From the NCBI GenBank assembly GCA_937907165.1, contig CALCUH010000077.1, forward strand, positions 1 through 23,000: 23,000 nucleotides of DNA. The letters are read 5' to 3'. The DNA is from an uncultured Bacteroidales bacterium. GTDB lineage: Bacteria; Bacteroidota; Bacteroidia; Bacteroidales; Paludibacteraceae. Of the stretch, positions 1-8,693 are shown in pieces. The position numbers and the translations under genes are program-made. The notes below the pieces were generated by a model that was not told where the DNA came from, searched no databases, and saw nothing but the letters and a program-made list of their open reading frames with translations. Numbering within the stretch: the stretch's first letter is position 1; every line of letters starts with the position of its first letter.

Positions 1-297
<297 letters not shown>

Positions 298-369
298 CGC
301 TTTTCCGAAAATTCCGGCGTTCCGCGCCGTTCCCGATTCCTTCCCGGCATCGTCAAGATAGAACTTATT

Positions 370-479
370 TCAGGTGGCTATCGCGGCGGGGTTCCACCTC
401 TTACCATTCCGAACAGAGAAGTTAAGCCCGCCGGCGCCGATGGTACTGCGTATTGTGGGAGAGTAGGTCGCCGCCGTCT
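370..479 (+). rRNA. 5S ribosomal RNA
   Basis: The segment has the conserved 5S features: GCGGCGGGG followed by CCACCTC, the loop CCATTCCGAACAGAGAAG, then AAGCCCGCCGGCGCCGATGG and the closing GGGAGAGTAGGTCGCCGCC. Its length of about 110 nt is normal. It follows the 23S gene and is directly followed by a strong terminator. The ends are judged from helix I pairing and are approximate. Confidence 0.93.
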
Positions 480-480
480 T

Positions 481-518
481 AGAGGGGATGTTCCTTTGGA
501 ACGTCCCCTCTTTTTTTT
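481..518 (+). terminator. Rho-independent terminator of the rRNA operon
   Basis: AGAGGGGATGTTCC pairs with GGAACGTCCCCTCT across a TTT loop, with one G-U wobble in 14 pairs, and is followed by a run of eight T. It sits immediately after the 5S gene. Confidence 0.93.
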
Positions 519-744
519 GCGCATTAAACTTCTAATGTTGAAGGTTTGATTAAGCATTTATTTTCTTTTTGCTATTTCTTAATTGTCTTTTTTCTTATAT
601 TTGTATGACGTATTGAAGGGTGATTGTGTGATAATGTGCGTTTTCTTTCATGAAAAAGTTCTTTTTTTATTATCGATTCATCTTTTTTGCTTATTTTTAA
701 GTAGACGTCCTCTATTTTGATTTCTATTTTTTAATGATATACTT

Positions 745-2490
745 ATGGGTAAAATGAGAAAACTTTTTATTATTAATTTCTTGCCTATATTTGTGCTGCT
801 CGCTTTTATTGAATGTAGTCAAGATAATCCTATCTCAGAAGGACAGGAAGGTGAAGTGACCCAAATTGCTCCTGGAATTTCAAGTAAGTTAGCGTTAAAT
901 CGCCCTGGAGATGATTCCGAGTTCGCTTATGTGTTGTTGGATCCATCGAAATCTTTGGCTAGTCAGTTAACCACAACAAAAACGATTTATGAAATCCAAG
1001 ATAATTTCGATTTGAAAAACGGCTCTTTGAATGTGCCTGCCAATTCTATTCTTCGATTCAATGGTGGTGCTATTTTGAACGGTTCTGTTAATTTTGATGT
1101 CACATATCTTGAAGGATTGGTTGTCTTCAAAGAGTGTACTTTCTCTGGTTCTTTGTATAACAAAGAGGTGGTTCTTTCGTGGTTCGGCGCTCTCCCTTCT
1201 AATAGTGATAATTCAACTATTATTAATCAAGTTTTGAAAATTATTCCCGAAACTTTGGTCTTGGATGCGCTTTATCCTATTAACTCAACGATTGTAATTA
1301 CCCATGGTGTGACAATCCGTGGTATTGATTGGACTGAAAGTGTTTACGCTACGATGACTAGAAATTCGGAATATGGTTTCAAAACTTCGTCAAACATTAC
1401 CGCTATCAAATTTGATGTCGGAGGTAGTTTGAATTTGTATGGCGTTTCCATCTTGGGTAACGATCAATTGTATATTGGAGGTAATACTAGAGAAGGGTTG
1501 TCGACAGCTGGTATATTCATTTATAGTGATGGCAAGGGTGTTCATGGATCTTTGTCTGCTATGATGGATTGCTCAATTGTAGGTTTTACTTATGGTATTA
1601 GGGCTATAGGTGGTTATATAGAAAAAATCAGAAGTTCTTATTTCAGTTCTTGCCGTTTTGGATTGTATACTGCTTATACGTCGGATTACATTTGCGAAGA
1701 TTGCCATTTTAACACAAATATGCTGAATTACAATTTATCTGCAGCTAAAATTGATGATACGAATCCTAATACAATTCGAAAGGTTGGCGCCGGTGTGTTG
1801 ATAAAGGGTGCGGGCATGACTCAGTTTATTAATTGTAGGTTTGAATTCAATTTCATTCACTTTATTATTGACGAGGCAGGTATTATTATCAATTTGGAAA
1901 ATTGTATATTTGATGCTGCCACACATAGTTGTATCATGTTGTTTAATGAAAATAACGGAGACAATATGCTTGCGTCATCTGAATACCATAATCCAAGTAT
2001 AAATTGTGTGAATATATCTGGTAATACCTTTGCGAGAGGTGCGCGTTGTGAACGTTATCAGACTACGAGTCTACCGGGTTCTGGTATCGTATATGTACGA
2101 GAGGGTGACGATAGAGGTTCAAATATTAATTTCTCAAACAATGTGGTCGTCGATGATATTGAAATTGATCAATATAACATTAATTATGAGGAGACTATTT
2201 TTAGAATTTACAATACCAGTAAGTCTAATGGTGTTATAAATTCTAATTCGAACGACTTTAGCCATTGTAAAGCGAAGACGGTCGCTTCTGCTGTTAAAGG
2301 TAGTACGGGTAGATTTGTCATAAAGGATAATGGTAGCAACTTTGGAGACATCAGTCATGAATTTACTAATAATAGTGTGATTGATATTCAAAAGATGGAG
2401 GTCGGTGCAGATGGTAAAATTAGAATATGGAACACATTGACCAATGGAAATGTGAAGAGTGTTGATACTATCATTGACCCCAATAAATAA
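745..2490 (+). CDS. Right-handed beta-helix lipoprotein of unknown function
   Basis: The 581-aa product begins with a lipoprotein signal peptide: a basic start, a hydrophobic stretch, and FIEC with the lipidated cysteine at residue 24, followed by SQDNP. It is therefore probably anchored in the outer membrane or displayed at the surface. The body holds repeated short beta-strand turns rich in Asn and Gly (for example LRFNGGAILNGSV near residue 95, and several INFSNN- and ISGNTF-like turns), the pattern of pectate-lyase-like right-handed parallel beta-helices. No catalytic residues could be assigned. ATG 754 (MRKLF) is an alternative start. A weak promoter-like TTTG (686-689) and CTATTTTG (712-719) lie upstream. 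The gene is AT-rich and Asn-rich compared with its neighbours. It could bind or degrade polysaccharide, but that is inference from the fold. Confidence 0.8.
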   Translation: MGKMRKLFIINFLPIFVLLAFIECSQDNPISEGQEGEVTQIAPGISSKLALNRPGDDSEFAYVLLDPSKSLASQLTTTKTIYEIQDNFDLKNGSLNVPANSILRFNGGAILNGSVNFDVTYLEGLVVFKECTFSGSLYNKEVVLSWFGALPSNSDNSTIINQVLKIIPETLVLDALYPINSTIVITHGVTIRGIDWTESVYATMTRNSEYGFKTSSNITAIKFDVGGSLNLYGVSILGNDQLYIGGNTREGLSTAGIFIYSDGKGVHGSLSAMMDCSIVGFTYGIRAIGGYIEKIRSSYFSSCRFGLYTAYTSDYICEDCHFNTNMLNYNLSAAKIDDTNPNTIRKVGAGVLIKGAGMTQFINCRFEFNFIHFIIDEAGIIINLENCIFDAATHSCIMLFNENNGDNMLASSEYHNPSINCVNISGNTFARGARCERYQTTSLPGSGIVYVREGDDRGSNINFSNNVVVDDIEIDQYNINYEETIFRIYNTSKSNGVINSNSNDFSHCKAKTVASAVKGSTGRFVIKDNGSNFGDISHEFTNNSVIDIQKMEVGADGKIRIWNTLTNGNVKSVDTIIDPNK

Positions 2491-2535
2491 ATCTTTAAGA
2501 AGAGATTTTCCGCTGAAAAGTAATTTATAGATAAT

Positions 2536-2581
2536 TGAGGTGTCAATAGCATTAGTGTTGTTGACATCTCAGTTATAATTT
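2536..2581 (+). terminator. Probable terminator after the beta-helix gene
   Basis: TGAGGTGTCAA (2536-2546) pairs with TTGACATCTCA (2561-2571), 11 pairs with one wobble and a 14-nt loop. The T-run that follows is interrupted (GTTATAATTTTT), so termination may be incomplete. Confidence 0.65.
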
Positions 2582-2602
2582 TTATGTCTTACTTCTTTTT
2601 TT

Positions 2603-3125
2603 ATGTTCTATATTTCTGTTTTGCTTATCCCTTTCTTGCTTATGATGAATCTTGGAACGCCAGAAGATAAAATCGAAAATTTGCAGCCCGAAGAGAAATA
2701 TTCCGTAGGAAGCGATATTTATAATGGTAAACCTATTGTGATAGTTGTCAATACGGGTTTGAGAGAATTTAAGGGGAAGTCCGATTACGAATGGTACTGT
2801 TCTTATTTTAGATTATAATAAGTTTGGGAAAAATGGTATGCCTACATTAGACGAGTCGGATTTCGTCTATTCATATTTTCGAAAGTTAGATGCCGCTATT
2901 TGTGGGGATAAAAGTAATCCTAATGCATTGTTTGTCGCTCGTATAACTTACAATGGCCATTTGGAAATTATTTGGCAAGTGAAAAATCCGGAAATAGTTC
3001 AAAAATATCTTGGTGACATAATTGTTAGCAAAAACTATCCTCGGGAGATGGATTATGTGATAGAAAAAGATGAGGTCTGGGAACATGCTGACTATTATCT
3101 GAATTGTATTAAAGACAAAAAGTAA
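2603..3125 (+). pseudogene. DUF695-family protein gene, split by a one-base frameshift
   Basis: Two adjacent reading frames together make one DUF695-like protein. The first frame (from ATG 2603) gives a hydrophobic N-terminus and then GKPIVIVVNTGLREFKGKSD and YEW before reaching a stop at 2816-2818. The second frame continues with TVLILDYNKFGKNGMPTLDE, then ALFVARITYNGHLEIIW, and ends at 3125. Dropping T2795 (in TGG-T-ACT) joins them into about 173 residues with the family's order: a W followed by the mild beta strand, NGMP, an alpha helix, and the G-x-EI-W strand. DUF695 has no established biochemical role. The downstream half could start on its own at ATG 2838, but that would lack the first part of the domain. 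The cause may be a real mutation, a sequencing error, or less likely programmed shifting. No typical slippery run is present at the site. Confidence 0.75.
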
Positions 3126-3147
3126 GTTACAAATTTGCCATTACAAT

Positions 3148-3181
3148 AAAAGGGAAGCCGTAGTCATACAACTTCCCTTTT
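3148..3181. terminator. Bidirectional terminator between convergent genes
   Basis: AAAAGGGAAG (3148-3157) pairs perfectly with CTTCCCTTTT (3172-3181). The A-run and T-run at the two ends allow use in both directions, for the DUF695 gene and for the protease gene on the minus strand. Confidence 0.8.
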
Positions 3182-3199
3182 CTCTCTTGAATTTCTGAC

Positions 3200-4831
3200 T
3201 TATTTAATCTTAGGAGCCATTCCTTTTTGATAAATTTCTTTATTCTTTAAGGCTTCTACTCCTTTAACGAATATGGCGTTTTCGTCATTCATAATTTGAT
3301 AATATTCGCAAGTGTCCCATAAATCCCTTGCGATCATCGCTTTGATTTGCTTGCTAATCAATCGCTTTGACTGCTTGAATTGCTCCTCGTCGAATTCCAC
3401 TTTTTCTTTCTCTCCTGCTTGGGTAATCTCTTTCAGATCTTCGTCGCTGATATTGAAATTTTTGCGGAATCTTTCAAATCCTTCCGCCTTTTTCTTTTCG
3501 CTTTCGTTGATGCTATATGTCTTCTCCAAATCCTTCCTATTCTTTTCTAGATAGTTGAGAACAAAATTGTTTAAGACGCTTTTGGCGGCAAGATTTCTAT
3601 GGTATTTGGTGTATTTGGTTGTGTCCAACGGAACGAAAATATCAGGCATGATACCACCTCCGCCATAGACCGGTCTCTTCTTTTCGAGAGTCTGATATTT
3701 TAAGGAGTCAGGGAAGCTGATGCTATCCTCATGCATTAATTCTCCTTTATTGTAACGGTCAATAAGATCGTTGTCGTAGTTTTTCAGATTGTCTTTGTAA
3801 GGACGTTGAACGCATCTTCCGGAAGGAATGAAGTATTGGGCCACTGTCAGACGTATTTGTGAACCGTCTGGCAAAGGTAAAGGTTTTTGCACAAGACCTT
3901 TACCGAAGGTCCTTCTTCCGATGATTAAACCTCTATCCCAGTCTTGTATGCAACCCGACAAAATTTCGCTGGCGGAAGCTGAGCTTTCGTTCACCAAGAC
4001 TACTAAGTTCCCTTTTTCAAAAGAAGGATTCCCAGTTGTGGTGTATGTTTCTCTCGGTTGTGAGATACCCTCGCTGTAAACGACCAATTTGTTTGCCGGC
4101 AACACGATGCTTGCTAATTCGACAGCGGTTTTTAGATAACCGCCACCATTCTCTTGAAGATCGATTATTAAAGATTTCATGCCTTTCTTTTGCAGTTTAG
4201 CCATTGCTTCGTTGAACTCTTGCAAAGTGGTTTCACTGAATTTGTTCACCTTAATATAGCCGATTGCATCGTCGACCATATAAGCGGCATCTATGCTATA
4301 GATAGGAATTACGTCTCTTACGATTTTGAATTCAATTAGTTCTTTGACGTTTCTACGAAGAATTTTCACGTTGACGGAAGTTCCTTTGGGACCTCTCAGT
4401 TTTTTCATGATATCCGTGTTCTGCATATTGACGCCTGCGATGGATGTGTCGTTTACGGAAACGATTCTATCTCCTGCGAATATTCCCACTTTTTCGGAAG
4501 GACCTCCTGAAATAGTTTGGATGACTAGAAGCGTATCTTCCATCATTTGGAAAACGACACCAATGCCTTCGAACTTTCCGTCAAGAGGTTCGTTCATTTT
4601 CTTTACTTCGCTTTTGGGAATATATTTGGAGTGAGGATCCAATTTTTCCAACATTCCGTTTATGGCGTTGTCCACAAGTTTTTCCCCGTTCGTGGTATCT
4701 ACATAATAACGATCTATCGCATAGAGCGTCATTTGCAGTTTTTGAGCGTCGCTATAGGTGACGGTAGCGTAGGTGTGCGTACCTAATCCTATGGCTACTA
4801 TGAGAAAAATGATAATTTTAGCAATTTTCAT
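3200..4831 (-). CDS. C-terminal processing peptidase, S41 family (CtpA/Prc type)
   Basis: This 543-aa periplasmic serine protease is expected to trim C-termini of exported proteins. It has an N-terminal signal or anchor segment (residues 4-22). A PDZ domain at about 85-160 contains the FEGIGVVFQ and GDRIVSVND signatures. The S41 catalytic domain spans about 185-400. The Ser-Lys dyad is visible as Ser286 in ESSASASEI and Lys311 in RRTFGKGLVQ, 25 residues apart as in E. coli Tsp, with the supporting Gln315. A C-terminal alpha-helical extension of about 140 residues, rich in Lys and Glu, follows, as is usual for Bacteroidota members. The gene starts 24 nt after the asnA stop, so the two are probably co-transcribed. 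The pairing with asnA says nothing specific about substrate. Confidence 0.95.
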   Translation of the reverse strand: MKIAKIIIFLIVAIGLGTHTYATVTYSDAQKLQMTLYAIDRYYVDTTNGEKLVDNAINGMLEKLDPHSKYIPKSEVKKMNEPLDGKFEGIGVVFQMMEDTLLVIQTISGGPSEKVGIFAGDRIVSVNDTSIAGVNMQNTDIMKKLRGPKGTSVNVKILRRNVKELIEFKIVRDVIPIYSIDAAYMVDDAIGYIKVNKFSETTLQEFNEAMAKLQKKGMKSLIIDLQENGGGYLKTAVELASIVLPANKLVVYSEGISQPRETYTTTGNPSFEKGNLVVLVNESSASASEILSGCIQDWDRGLIIGRRTFGKGLVQKPLPLPDGSQIRLTVAQYFIPSGRCVQRPYKDNLKNYDNDLIDRYNKGELMHEDSISFPDSLKYQTLEKKRPVYGGGGIMPDIFVPLDTTKYTKYHRNLAAKSVLNNFVLNYLEKNRKDLEKTYSINESEKKKAEGFERFRKNFNISDEDLKEITQAGEKEKVEFDEEQFKQSKRLISKQIKAMIARDLWDTCEYYQIMNDENAIFVKGVEALKNKEIYQKGMAPKIK

Positions 4832-4855
4832 GTCGTTTTTTCCCTTGTTAAATGA

Positions 4856-5893
4856 TTAGATAAGAGGAATGTTGTGTTTCTCACATTCTTTGCGCATCTC
4901 TTCTGGCCAAATGCTTGCTTGGATTTCTCCGACGTGCGCTTTCCTTAAGAAGAACATGCAAAGACGGGACTGACCGATTCCGCCTCCGATGGAAAGAGGT
5001 AAGGTTCCGTCCAACAATCTCTTGTGGAAATACAATTCTTTCCTTTTCTCTTGTCCTGTCATTTCCAATTGGCGGAGAAGCGCCTCCTTGTTCACACGGA
5101 TACCCATGGATGATAATTCTAGCGATTGCTCTAAAATACTATTCCAAACCAATATGTCTCCGTTTAATCCTGGAAGCCCATCTTCGCCAAGAGTCGTCCA
5201 ATCGTCATAGTCTGGAGCTCTTCCGTCATGTGGCTCTCCATCGCCCAATGGTCCTCCGACGCCCATGACGAATACTGCGCCATATTTTTTTGTGATGGCG
5301 TGTTCTCGCTCCTTAGGTGTCATGTCAGGGTAGAGTTGACGAAGTTTTTCCGCATGGATGAAGAATATTTTTTCAGGTAAAATTGGCTTTATTTCCGGAT
5401 ACATCTCGTATACGACATATTCGGTACGGACCATAACTGAATAAATGCGACTTACGATATCTTTTAAGAATTCTGTGTTGCGTTGGTCTGCGGACATGGT
5501 TCTTTCCCAATCCCATTGGTCGACATATAGAGAGTGAAGATTGTCGAGTTCTTCGTCAGATCTGATCGCATTCATGTCGGTATATAGACCGAATCCTGGC
5601 TCTATTTTGTATTCAGCCAGCATCATTCTTTTCCACTTTGCAAGAGAGTGTACAACTTCCGCTTTTTGGTCTCCCAAATCTTTGATAGGGAATGTGACTG
5701 CTCGTTCCACCCCATTTAGGTCGTCGTTTAATCCTTGACCTTGTAGTACGAAAAGAGGGGCTGTGACTCTCCTGAGTCTTAATTCTGCTGAGAGACTTCC
5801 TTGAAAGAAGTCTTTTATTTTTTTGATGCCTAATTCTGTTTCTCTGGCATCTAACAATGGTTTGTACCCTTGAGGGGTCTTCAGATTACTCAT
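4856..5893 (-). CDS. asnA: Aspartate-ammonia ligase (asparagine synthetase A)
   Basis: The 345-aa product is the ammonia-dependent asparagine synthetase: aspartate + NH3 + ATP gives asparagine + AMP + PPi. It is related to class II aminoacyl-tRNA synthetases. Matches to E. coli AsnA run through the whole length: VVHSLAKWKR (about 80-89), YVDQWDWER, RAPDYDDW, GLNGDILVWN, ELSSMGIRV and GGGIGQSRL. The reading frame is open for 24 more codons upstream, to 5965. I chose ATG 5893 because it gives the family N-terminus (MSNLKTPQGY) and because a good promoter with its -7 element at 5913-5920 lies inside the longer frame. It is followed by the S41 protease gene on the same strand. Confidence 0.97.
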   Translation of the reverse strand: MSNLKTPQGYKPLLDARETELGIKKIKDFFQGSLSAELRLRRVTAPLFVLQGQGLNDDLNGVERAVTFPIKDLGDQKAEVVHSLAKWKRMMLAEYKIEPGFGLYTDMNAIRSDEELDNLHSLYVDQWDWERTMSADQRNTEFLKDIVSRIYSVMVRTEYVVYEMYPEIKPILPEKIFFIHAEKLRQLYPDMTPKEREHAITKKYGAVFVMGVGGPLGDGEPHDGRAPDYDDWTTLGEDGLPGLNGDILVWNSILEQSLELSSMGIRVNKEALLRQLEMTGQEKRKELYFHKRLLDGTLPLSIGGGIGQSRLCMFFLRKAHVGEIQASIWPEEMRKECEKHNIPLI

Positions 5894-5912
5894 GATCTTA
5901 TCTAATTTTCCG

Positions 5913-5944
5913 CAAATATAACATTTTTTACAAAAATTGACAAA
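5913..5944 (-). promoter_or_regulatory. Bacteroidota-type promoter of asnA
   Basis: On the minus strand TTTG (5941-5944) and TATATTTG (5913-5920) are separated by 20 nt, which matches the TTTG-N19-TAnnTTTG consensus of the primary sigma factor in this phylum. Transcription would start roughly 10 nt before ATG 5893, so the leader is short. Confidence 0.75.
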
Positions 5945-6063
5945 TCGCGAATGTGATAATAGCAAAAAAATATTAAATCCGCAAATGTGCTTATATTGTG
6001 GTTACGAAATGCGTGTTTTCGTTTACAAAAAGTCATATTTCAAATAAAGAACTATACTAATGA

Positions 6064-6093
6064 TTGTTTTTTCACCAAAAAGAAGTAAATTTG
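6064..6093 (+). promoter_or_regulatory. Promoter of the tRNA-Arg gene
   Basis: TTG (6064-6066) and TAAATTTG (6086-6093) are separated by 19 nt, an exact fit to the Bacteroidota consensus. The predicted start falls a few bases before the tRNA 5' end at 6106. Confidence 0.75.
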
Positions 6094-6105
6094 CAATAAA
6101 ATAAA

Positions 6106-6179
6106 GGCTCCGTAGTTCAGTTGTATAGAACGTCAGATTCCGGTTCTGAAGGTCGCGGGTTTGAATCCCACCGGGGTCA
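6106..6179 (+). tRNA. tRNA-Arg (anticodon CCG), with unusual D and T loops
   Basis: The cloverleaf folds as acceptor GGCTCCG/CGGGGTC (6106-6112 with 6172-6178), D stem GTTC/GAAC, anticodon stem TCAGA/TCTGA with loop TTCCGGT, and T stem GCGGG/CCCAC. Anticodon CCG (6140-6142) reads the arginine codon CGG, and the discriminator base is A. CCA is not encoded. Three oddities are visible. The D loop is AGTTGTATA, which has only one G and so lacks the conserved GG. The T loop is TTTGAAT with T in place of C56. The T stem has a C-A mismatch. It still has its own promoter and terminator, so it looks expressed. Confidence 0.88.
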
Positions 6180-6184
6180 CAATA

Positions 6185-6227
6185 GGCTGAAAAACAATAA
6201 TAGTATGTTGTTTTTCGGCTTTTTTTG
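6185..6227 (+). terminator. Terminator of the tRNA-Arg gene
   Basis: GGCTGAAAAACAA (6185-6197) pairs with TTGTTTTTCGGCT (6208-6220), 13 pairs including two wobbles, followed by six T. It begins six bases after the mature tRNA end. Confidence 0.88.
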
Positions 6228-6367
6228 TGTTGCACTTTCCCATGTGTTAAAATATTTGTTTTGATTCATTGGTTGAGCCGTATGTTTTGAAATGTGACTT
6301 TTTTCTTTTATATTTGTTTATGTATTAATGATTGCAATTTATTATTGTCGAAATAAAGAGTGTTGTT

Positions 6368-7195
6368 ATGAAACTGAATCTTATTGCATATGGTTTGGGA
6401 GCGGTTGCGTTGTTTGCGTCATGCTCCGATAATAAGGGAAAAGCTTCGGAGGCATCTGAAGCAGCCTTGAAATCAATTAATTCAGAAGCACCAGAAGGAA
6501 ATCAAACTGCTGCGGTTGAGTCTAATAAAGAAGTGTCTCAAACCGTTGTTGAAGTAGCTCCGACTCAGTCTGGAGACGACAGCAAGACTCCAGAAGAGGA
6601 AAATGTTGTATCTGCGGAGAATTCGGTAGCAGAGGTCGATAATCCATCGGTTCCTGAGAATACGGCTCCTGTCAATCCTGTAAATGAACCTGCCGTTGAA
6701 CCTCAGAATGTTGTTGAAGATGTGCAACCTACCGAGGCGAGTGTTAGTTCTAATGGTTTTTCTGATTCCGATTTGTCTGCGCTTTCCGAATCGTTAGGAT
6801 TCCCTGTTTCTCAAGATGATGATATAGAACTTTTTAATGAGGTGAAATCATGGCTTGGCGCTCCTTATAGAGCTGCGGGGAACGATAAGAGTGGCGTTGA
6901 TTGCTCTGGTTTAATCTATGAGATTTATGGGAAAATCTATAGCAAGGAGGTTGCCCGTCATACAGCTGGTATATATGACCAATGTCAGAGTATCAATCAA
7001 AGTGATGCTAAAGCGGGCGATTTAGTTTTTTTCCGCACGGATGGGAAGATGGAAGAGAAACCAAACTTCGCCGGAATTTATTTGAAGAATGATTATTTCG
7101 TGATAGTGAGTTCTTCGAAAGGTGTAACGATTTCATCCCTTAATAGTAGTTATTATAAGAAAAATTTTGTGACAGCCGGAAGAGTTAAAAATTAA
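6368..7195 (+). CDS. NlpC/P60-fold lipoprotein, probably lacking peptidase activity
   Basis: The 275-aa product starts with a lipoprotein signal (LFASC, lipidated Cys19). A long low-complexity linker rich in Glu, Val, Pro, Ser and Asn fills about 22-150. A C-terminal NlpC/P60 domain (about 153-272) contains the nucleophile motif GVDCSGLIYEIYG with Cys179 and then GDLVFF. Active members such as E. coli Spr (MepS) have a His at the start of HVGIY and a second in FVHAS. Here these positions read F234 (NFAGIY) and I246 (FVIVSSS). The domain may therefore bind peptidoglycan without cutting it, or use another residue. ATG 6368 is chosen over ATG 6332 because it places the signal peptide at the N-terminus. 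A strong terminator follows. Confidence 0.88.
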   Translation: MKLNLIAYGLGAVALFASCSDNKGKASEASEAALKSINSEAPEGNQTAAVESNKEVSQTVVEVAPTQSGDDSKTPEEENVVSAENSVAEVDNPSVPENTAPVNPVNEPAVEPQNVVEDVQPTEASVSSNGFSDSDLSALSESLGFPVSQDDDIELFNEVKSWLGAPYRAAGNDKSGVDCSGLIYEIYGKIYSKEVARHTAGIYDQCQSINQSDAKAGDLVFFRTDGKMEEKPNFAGIYLKNDYFVIVSSSKGVTISSLNSSYYKKNFVTAGRVKN

Positions 7196-7211
7196 GACCT
7201 TTCGAATAGAT

Positions 7212-7261
7212 AAAAGGAGAGGGGCTTAGCCGATTAATCGGCTAAGCCCCTCTCCTTTTTT
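7212..7261. terminator. Bidirectional terminator, 24-bp perfect inverted repeat
   Basis: The arm starting AAAAGGAGAGGGGCTTAGCC (7212-7235) is perfectly complementary to 7236-7259. It has an A-run on one side and a T-run on the other. It separates the convergent NlpC/P60 gene and rfbD. Confidence 0.93.
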
Positions 7262-7274
7262 GTTATCGATGTTA

Positions 7275-8126
7275 TTACTTTTCAAGAATCGAGATGCATT
7301 GTTTTAACGAATCCTTCCAATAGGGAACCTTGACACCTGCATCCTTAATTTTACGTTTGTTCAATACACTATATGCTGGTCTTTGTGCAGCTGTGGGGTA
7401 TTCAAAACTTTCGATAGCGTTCACTTGTGTTTTCAGTCCGGTAATCTCAAAAATTGATTTCGTGAAATCAAACCAACTGATGACACCTTCGTTGGAGAAA
7501 TGATAAATGTCGAATCCTCTGAACCCTTTCTCAAGGAGTGTCATGATTGCGAGGGCTAAGTCGGTCGCATAGGTAGGTGTCCCTATCTGGTCATAAACCA
7601 CGTTCAGCGAATCACGCTCTTTGCCGAGGCGAATCATGGTTTTCACGAAATTGTTCCCATATTCGCTATACAGCCATGCTGTTCTGATGATGATTGCGTC
7701 GCAGCCGACTTTCTCGACTTCAATTTCACCTTGTCTTTTCGTCTTCCCGTAAACACCGATAGGTTGGGTAGCGTCCGTCTCTTTCAAAGGGAGGCTGGAT
7801 TGACCGTCGAAGACATAATCAGTAGAGATGTGGATCAGTTTCGCACCAACACTTTTAGCTGCGATTGCGAGGTTTTTCGGGCCGTCTACGTTAATTTTTC
7901 CTGCCAATTCTTCACAGCTCTCCGCTTTATCCACTGCAGTGAATGCCGCACAATTGATAATAGCGCCAATATCTTCTTTTTTTACAAGATTCTCTAGTAA
8001 AGACAAATCGGTGATATCAACTTCCGGCATGTCCGTAAAAAGAAATTTATGTTGTGGATAATCACTTGAAATCTTTCGAACAGAATTGCCAAGTTGTCCG
8101 TTTGCTCCTGTAACTAATATATTCAT
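7275..8126 (-). CDS. rfbD: dTDP-4-dehydrorhamnose reductase
   Basis: The 283-aa product catalyses the last step of dTDP-L-rhamnose synthesis, the NAD(P)H-dependent reduction of dTDP-4-keto-L-rhamnose. The Rossmann nucleotide-binding motif TGANGQLG is at residues 6-13, STDYVFDG at about 101-108, and the extended-SDR catalytic pair is Tyr126 and Lys130 in YGKTK. The length is normal for RmlD. It is the last gene of the minus-strand set, 18 nt after rfbC, and is followed by the bidirectional terminator. Rhamnose made here would feed surface polysaccharide. Confidence 0.95.
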   Translation of the reverse strand: MNILVTGANGQLGNSVRKISSDYPQHKFLFTDMPEVDITDLSLLENLVKKEDIGAIINCAAFTAVDKAESCEELAGKINVDGPKNLAIAAKSVGAKLIHISTDYVFDGQSSLPLKETDATQPIGVYGKTKRQGEIEVEKVGCDAIIIRTAWLYSEYGNNFVKTMIRLGKERDSLNVVYDQIGTPTYATDLALAIMTLLEKGFRGFDIYHFSNEGVISWFDFTKSIFEITGLKTQVNAIESFEYPTAAQRPAYSVLNKRKIKDAGVKVPYWKDSLKQCISILEK

Positions 8127-8144
8127 TTCTTACCCTTTCAATTT

Positions 8145-8693
8145 TTAGTCGAACACTTCCGCATCTATTAAAAATGGATGTTTTTTGTCCTTTTCGGATA
8201 ACAACATTTGATCTGATGGAATGTCCCAATTAATTCCTATAGTCGGGTCGTTGAACATGATTCCGGCATCTGCTTGAGGCGCATATAGGTTGTCTACTTT
8301 ATAAGTAAATATTGCTTCTTCGCTTTTAACAAGGAAACCATGAGCGAACCCTCTAGGAATGAATAATTGTTTTTTGTTTTCTTCACTTAATAGAACTGCG
8401 ACGTGCTGTCCGAATGTGGGAGAACTTTTCCTTATGTCGACCGCCACATCGATTACGGCACCCTTGATGACTCGAACCAATTTCGCTTGGGAGAATTCTC
8501 CTTTTTGGTAATGTAGTCCACGAAGGACACCGAAAGAGGATTTTGATTCGTTATCTTGAATGAAGTTTACTTTGCCGACGTGTTCTTCAAACTCGTTTTG
8601 TTTGAACGCTTCCATGAAGTAGCCTCTGTTGTCGGCGAAAATCTTAGGCTCGATAACCCAAACACCTTTGATTTTTTGCTCTGTGAAAATCAT
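8145..8693 (-). CDS. rfbC: dTDP-4-dehydrorhamnose 3,5-epimerase
   Basis: The 182-aa cupin-fold enzyme converts dTDP-4-keto-6-deoxyglucose to dTDP-4-keto-rhamnose. Visible signatures are RGYFMEAF, GVLRGLHYQ with the catalytic His61, KLVRVIKGAVIDVAVDIR, the FIPRGFAHGF motif, and the FTYKVDNLYAP segment with the expected active-site Tyr region. The start codon overlaps the rfbA stop by 4 bases (8690-8693), which suggests translational coupling. Confidence 0.95.
   Translation of the reverse strand: MIFTEQKIKGVWVIEPKIFADNRGYFMEAFKQNEFEEHVGKVNFIQDNESKSSFGVLRGLHYQKGEFSQAKLVRVIKGAVIDVAVDIRKSSPTFGQHVAVLLSEENKKQLFIPRGFAHGFLVKSEEAIFTYKVDNLYAPQADAGIMFNDPTIGINWDIPSDQMLLSEKDKKHPFLIDAEVFD

Noticed and set aside
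2134..2391. Antisense 85-codon frame inside the beta-helix gene
   Set aside because: It lies opposite a well-supported gene and has no recognisable features; same reasoning for the other antisense frames inside asnA, ahcY, rfbA and the DUF4832 gene.
5894..5965. Longer N-terminus for AsnA starting at 5965
   Set aside because: The extra 24 residues do not resemble the family and cover a consensus promoter.
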